Origin: Calliopsis andreniformis
Taxonomy: Eukaryota > Arthropoda > Insecta > Hymenoptera > Andrenidae
Length of the DNA: 64,000 nt
Direction: 5' to 3'
Assembly (NCBI RefSeq): GCF_051401765.1
Contig: NW_027480438.1
Coordinates: forward strand, 4,588,001-4,652,000
Both the position numbers and the translations under genes were made by a program. This document shows positions 62,260-64,000 of this stretch, one piece after another (within the stretch, counting starts at the first letter, position 1; every line of letters begins with the position of its first letter). The notes under the pieces are model-generated. The model made no database searches, was not told the origin of the DNA, and saw nothing but the letters and a program-made list of their open reading frames with translations.

Positions 62260-64000
62260 TCCTCGATTTTCAATCATCAATATTCAATCTTCAATCCTCA
62301 ATCCTCAATCCTCAATCCTCTATCCTCAATCCTGAATCATCAATACTCAATCCTCAATCCTCAATACTCAATCCTCAATTGAATATCCTGAATTCTCATG
62401 TTTCAATACTCAATCCACAATACTCAATAATCAAATCTCAATCCTCGAACATCAATTCTCAACGCTCAATCCTCAACACTCAGTCCTCTCTCTTCAATCT
62501 TCCATCCTCAATCCTCTATCCTCAAGTGTCAATCCTCAATCATCAATCCTCAACCCTCAATCCTCAGCCCTCAAACCTCAATTCCGAATACACAATCTTC
62601 AATACTCAATCCTCAATCCTAAAATCCTCAATCCTCAGTATTCAACACTCAACCCTCAGTCATCAATCCTCAATACTCAACCATCAATGCTCAATTCTCA
62701 ATACTCAATAGAATATCCTGAATTCTCAGGATTCAATACTCAAACGTCATTCTTCAACCCTCAGCCCTCATTGTGAATCCTCAATCCTCAATCCTCAATC
62801 CTCAATTCTCAATCCTCAATCCTCAACCCTCATCCTTCAATCTTCAATACCCAATACTCAATCTTCAATCCTCAATACTCAATCCTCAATTCTCAATCCT
62901 CAATCCTCAATCCTCAGACCTCAAACATCATTGTTCAACCCTCAGTCCTCGTCCTCAATCCACAACACTCAATCCACAATCCTCGATCTTCAATCATCAA
63001 TCTTCAATCTTCAATCCTCAATCCTCAATCCTCAATCCTCTATCCTCAATCCTGAATCATCAATACTCAATCCTCAATCCTCAATCCTCAATCCTCAATC
63101 TTCAATCCTCAACACTCAATCTTCAATCATCAATCCACAATCTTCAATCCTCAATACTCAATCTTCAATCCTCAATCCTTAATACTCAATCCTCAATCCT
63201 CAATCCTCATTCTTCAATCCTCACTACCCAATCCTCAATCTTCCATCCTCAATCCTCAACCCTCAATCCTCAGTCCTCAAACCTCAATTCTGAATCCTCA
63301 ATCCTGAATCCTCAATCTTCAGCCCTCAGTCCTCAACAATCAATTGTCAATCCTCAATCCTCAATAGAATATACTCAATTCACAGTTTTCAATACTCAAT
63401 CACCATTCTTCAATCTTCAAATCTCAATGCACAAGCATCAATTCTCATCACTCAACCCTCAACACTCAGTCCTCGATCTTCAACCCTCAATCCTCACACC
63501 TCAATCTTCAATCCTCAATACACAATCTTCAATCCTCAATCCTCAATTCTCAGTCCTCAATACTCAATCCTCAATCCTCAATACACAATCTTCAATCCTC
63601 AATCCTCAATTCTCAGTCCTCAATACTCAATCCTCAATCGTCAATCCTCAATCCCCAATCCTCAACCATCAATCCTCAATCCTCAATCCTCAATCCTCAG
63701 TCCTCAATATTCAGTCCTCAATACTCAATCTTAAATCCTCAATCCTCAATCCTCAATCCTCAATCCTCAATATTCAAAACACAACCCTCAACCATCAATC
63801 CTCAATACTCAACCATCAATCCTCAATTCTCAATACTCAATTGAATATCCTGAATTCTCATGTTTCAATACTCAATCCACACTACTCAATAATCAAATCT
63901 CAATCCTCGAACATCAATTCTCAACGCTCAATCCTCAACACTCAGTCCTCTCTCTTCAATCTTCCATCCTCAATCCTCTATCCTCAAGTGTCAATCCTCA
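62260..64000. repeat. Partial copy of 54.35-56.09 kb, running off the window
   Basis: From the phrase TCCTCGATTTTC at 62260 the sequence follows 54351 onward with an offset of 7,909 to the window end. One change noticed is CACACTACTC near 63881 versus CACAATACTC. Together with 61440-62259 it is a copy of about 51.28-56.09 kb lacking 2,252 bp. The array is not finished at the window edge. Confidence 0.87.

Larger units (their letters stand above)
1..64000. repeat. Heptanucleotide satellite array, (TCAATCC)n / (GGATTGA)n
   Basis: Every part of the window reads as direct copies of TCAATCC and point variants of it: TCAATCT, TCAATAC, TCAATCA, TCAATCG, TCAATTC, TCAGTCC, TCAACCC, CCAATCC. The TCAA core changes least and the last three bases change most. 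The consensus + strand has no G, so C/G skew is extreme along the whole window. There is no non-repeat island, no mobile element and no recognisable gene, and both ends lie inside the array. Long arrays of this kind are usual for eukaryotic heterochromatin. Short heptanucleotide direct repeats are also known in filamentous cyanobacteria and large sulfur bacteria, so a bacterial source is not formally excluded. Confidence 0.97.
34045..64000. repeat. Array domain 2 (second-half variant vocabulary)
   Basis: This half is marked by phrases rare or absent before 34 kb. They are AATATTCAAAACACAACC (37311, 38946, 42632, 46250, 46975, 49612, 50928, 52512, 53821, 55861, 56548, 63770), CCTAAAATCCTC (34635, 35237, 46558, 47287, 49920, 52820, 54710, 56170, 62620) and TTCCGAATACACAATC. 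The short module-A derivative here reads CTCAGGATTC and then CTCAAACGTC, where domain 1 has CTCAGTATTC and CTCAAACCTC. All eight C chimeras lie in this half. The domain continues beyond the window. Confidence 0.78.

Noticed and set aside
1..64000. CRISPR array
   Set aside because: There is no alternation of constant repeats with unique spacers; everything is variants of one 7-mer, and no cas-like genes are present.
1..64000. Telomeric repeat
   Set aside because: The unit GGATTGA differs from TTAGGG/TTTAGGG types, has only a GG pair, is highly degenerate and carries kilobase-scale higher-order structure, unlike telomerase-made ends. A subtelomeric location remains possible.
1..64000. Bacterial short tandem heptanucleotide repeat family (as in filamentous cyanobacteria or large sulfur bacteria)
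   Set aside because: Those arrays are short and lie between genes. 64 kb without a gene and with nested kilobase repeats fits a eukaryotic satellite better. It is not formally excluded.
1..64000. CENP-B-box-like or other known centromere protein motif
   Set aside because: I saw no match to the known box. The strand is nearly free of G, which makes such a match unlikely. A centromere role is not supported by sequence alone.

Overview
The whole 64-kb window is one uninterrupted satellite array. Its basic unit is the heptanucleotide TCAATCC on the + strand (GGATTGA on the - strand). I find no convincing protein gene, tRNA, rRNA, transposon, CRISPR array or unique-sequence island, and the array runs off both ends. 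The + strand is very poor in G because the consensus unit contains none. The source organism cannot be identified from the sequence. An array this long with higher-order structure, and with no gene in 64 kb, favours a eukaryotic heterochromatic, pericentromeric or subtelomeric block. Short heptanucleotide arrays are known in filamentous cyanobacteria and large sulfur bacteria, but this scale would be exceptional for a bacterium.

Many forward open frames exist, but they are a by-product of the repeat. TCAATCC has no stop trinucleotide in any forward frame, and three units read as the same cyclic heptapeptide S-I-L-N-P-Q-S in all three frames. On the - strand GGATTGA places TGA every 21 nt in every frame.

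The array is organised at several levels. (1) Heptamers vary mostly in their last three bases around a conserved TCAA. (2) Two diverged 112-bp modules (16 heptamers), A and B, are paralogous (about 90% identical by hand count). They often occur as an A-B composite of constant length, 391-392 bp (56 heptamers), with the module starts 280 bp apart. (3) A third module, C, is an A/B chimera seen only in the second half. (4) Blocks of 1.4-9.7 kb are repeated. In the first half there is a superrepeat of about 9.4-9.7 kb (1-9382 and 9383-19095), a 1,420-bp tandem duplication (11041-13880) and a 3.9-kb block present three and a half times (20549-33653). In the second half there are a 1,635-bp duplication (37300-40570), a repeat of about 3.3 kb (44340-50984), a 2,900-bp duplication (48831-54630) and a shortened extra copy of the last (61440-64000). 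The two halves use different variant vocabularies and meet at about 33.6-34.7 kb.

The biology visible here is array evolution: unequal exchange, gene-conversion-like chimeras and recent segmental duplication. At least two independent deletions have junctions in or beside module A. Coordinates of block edges are hand estimates, generally good to some tens of bases.
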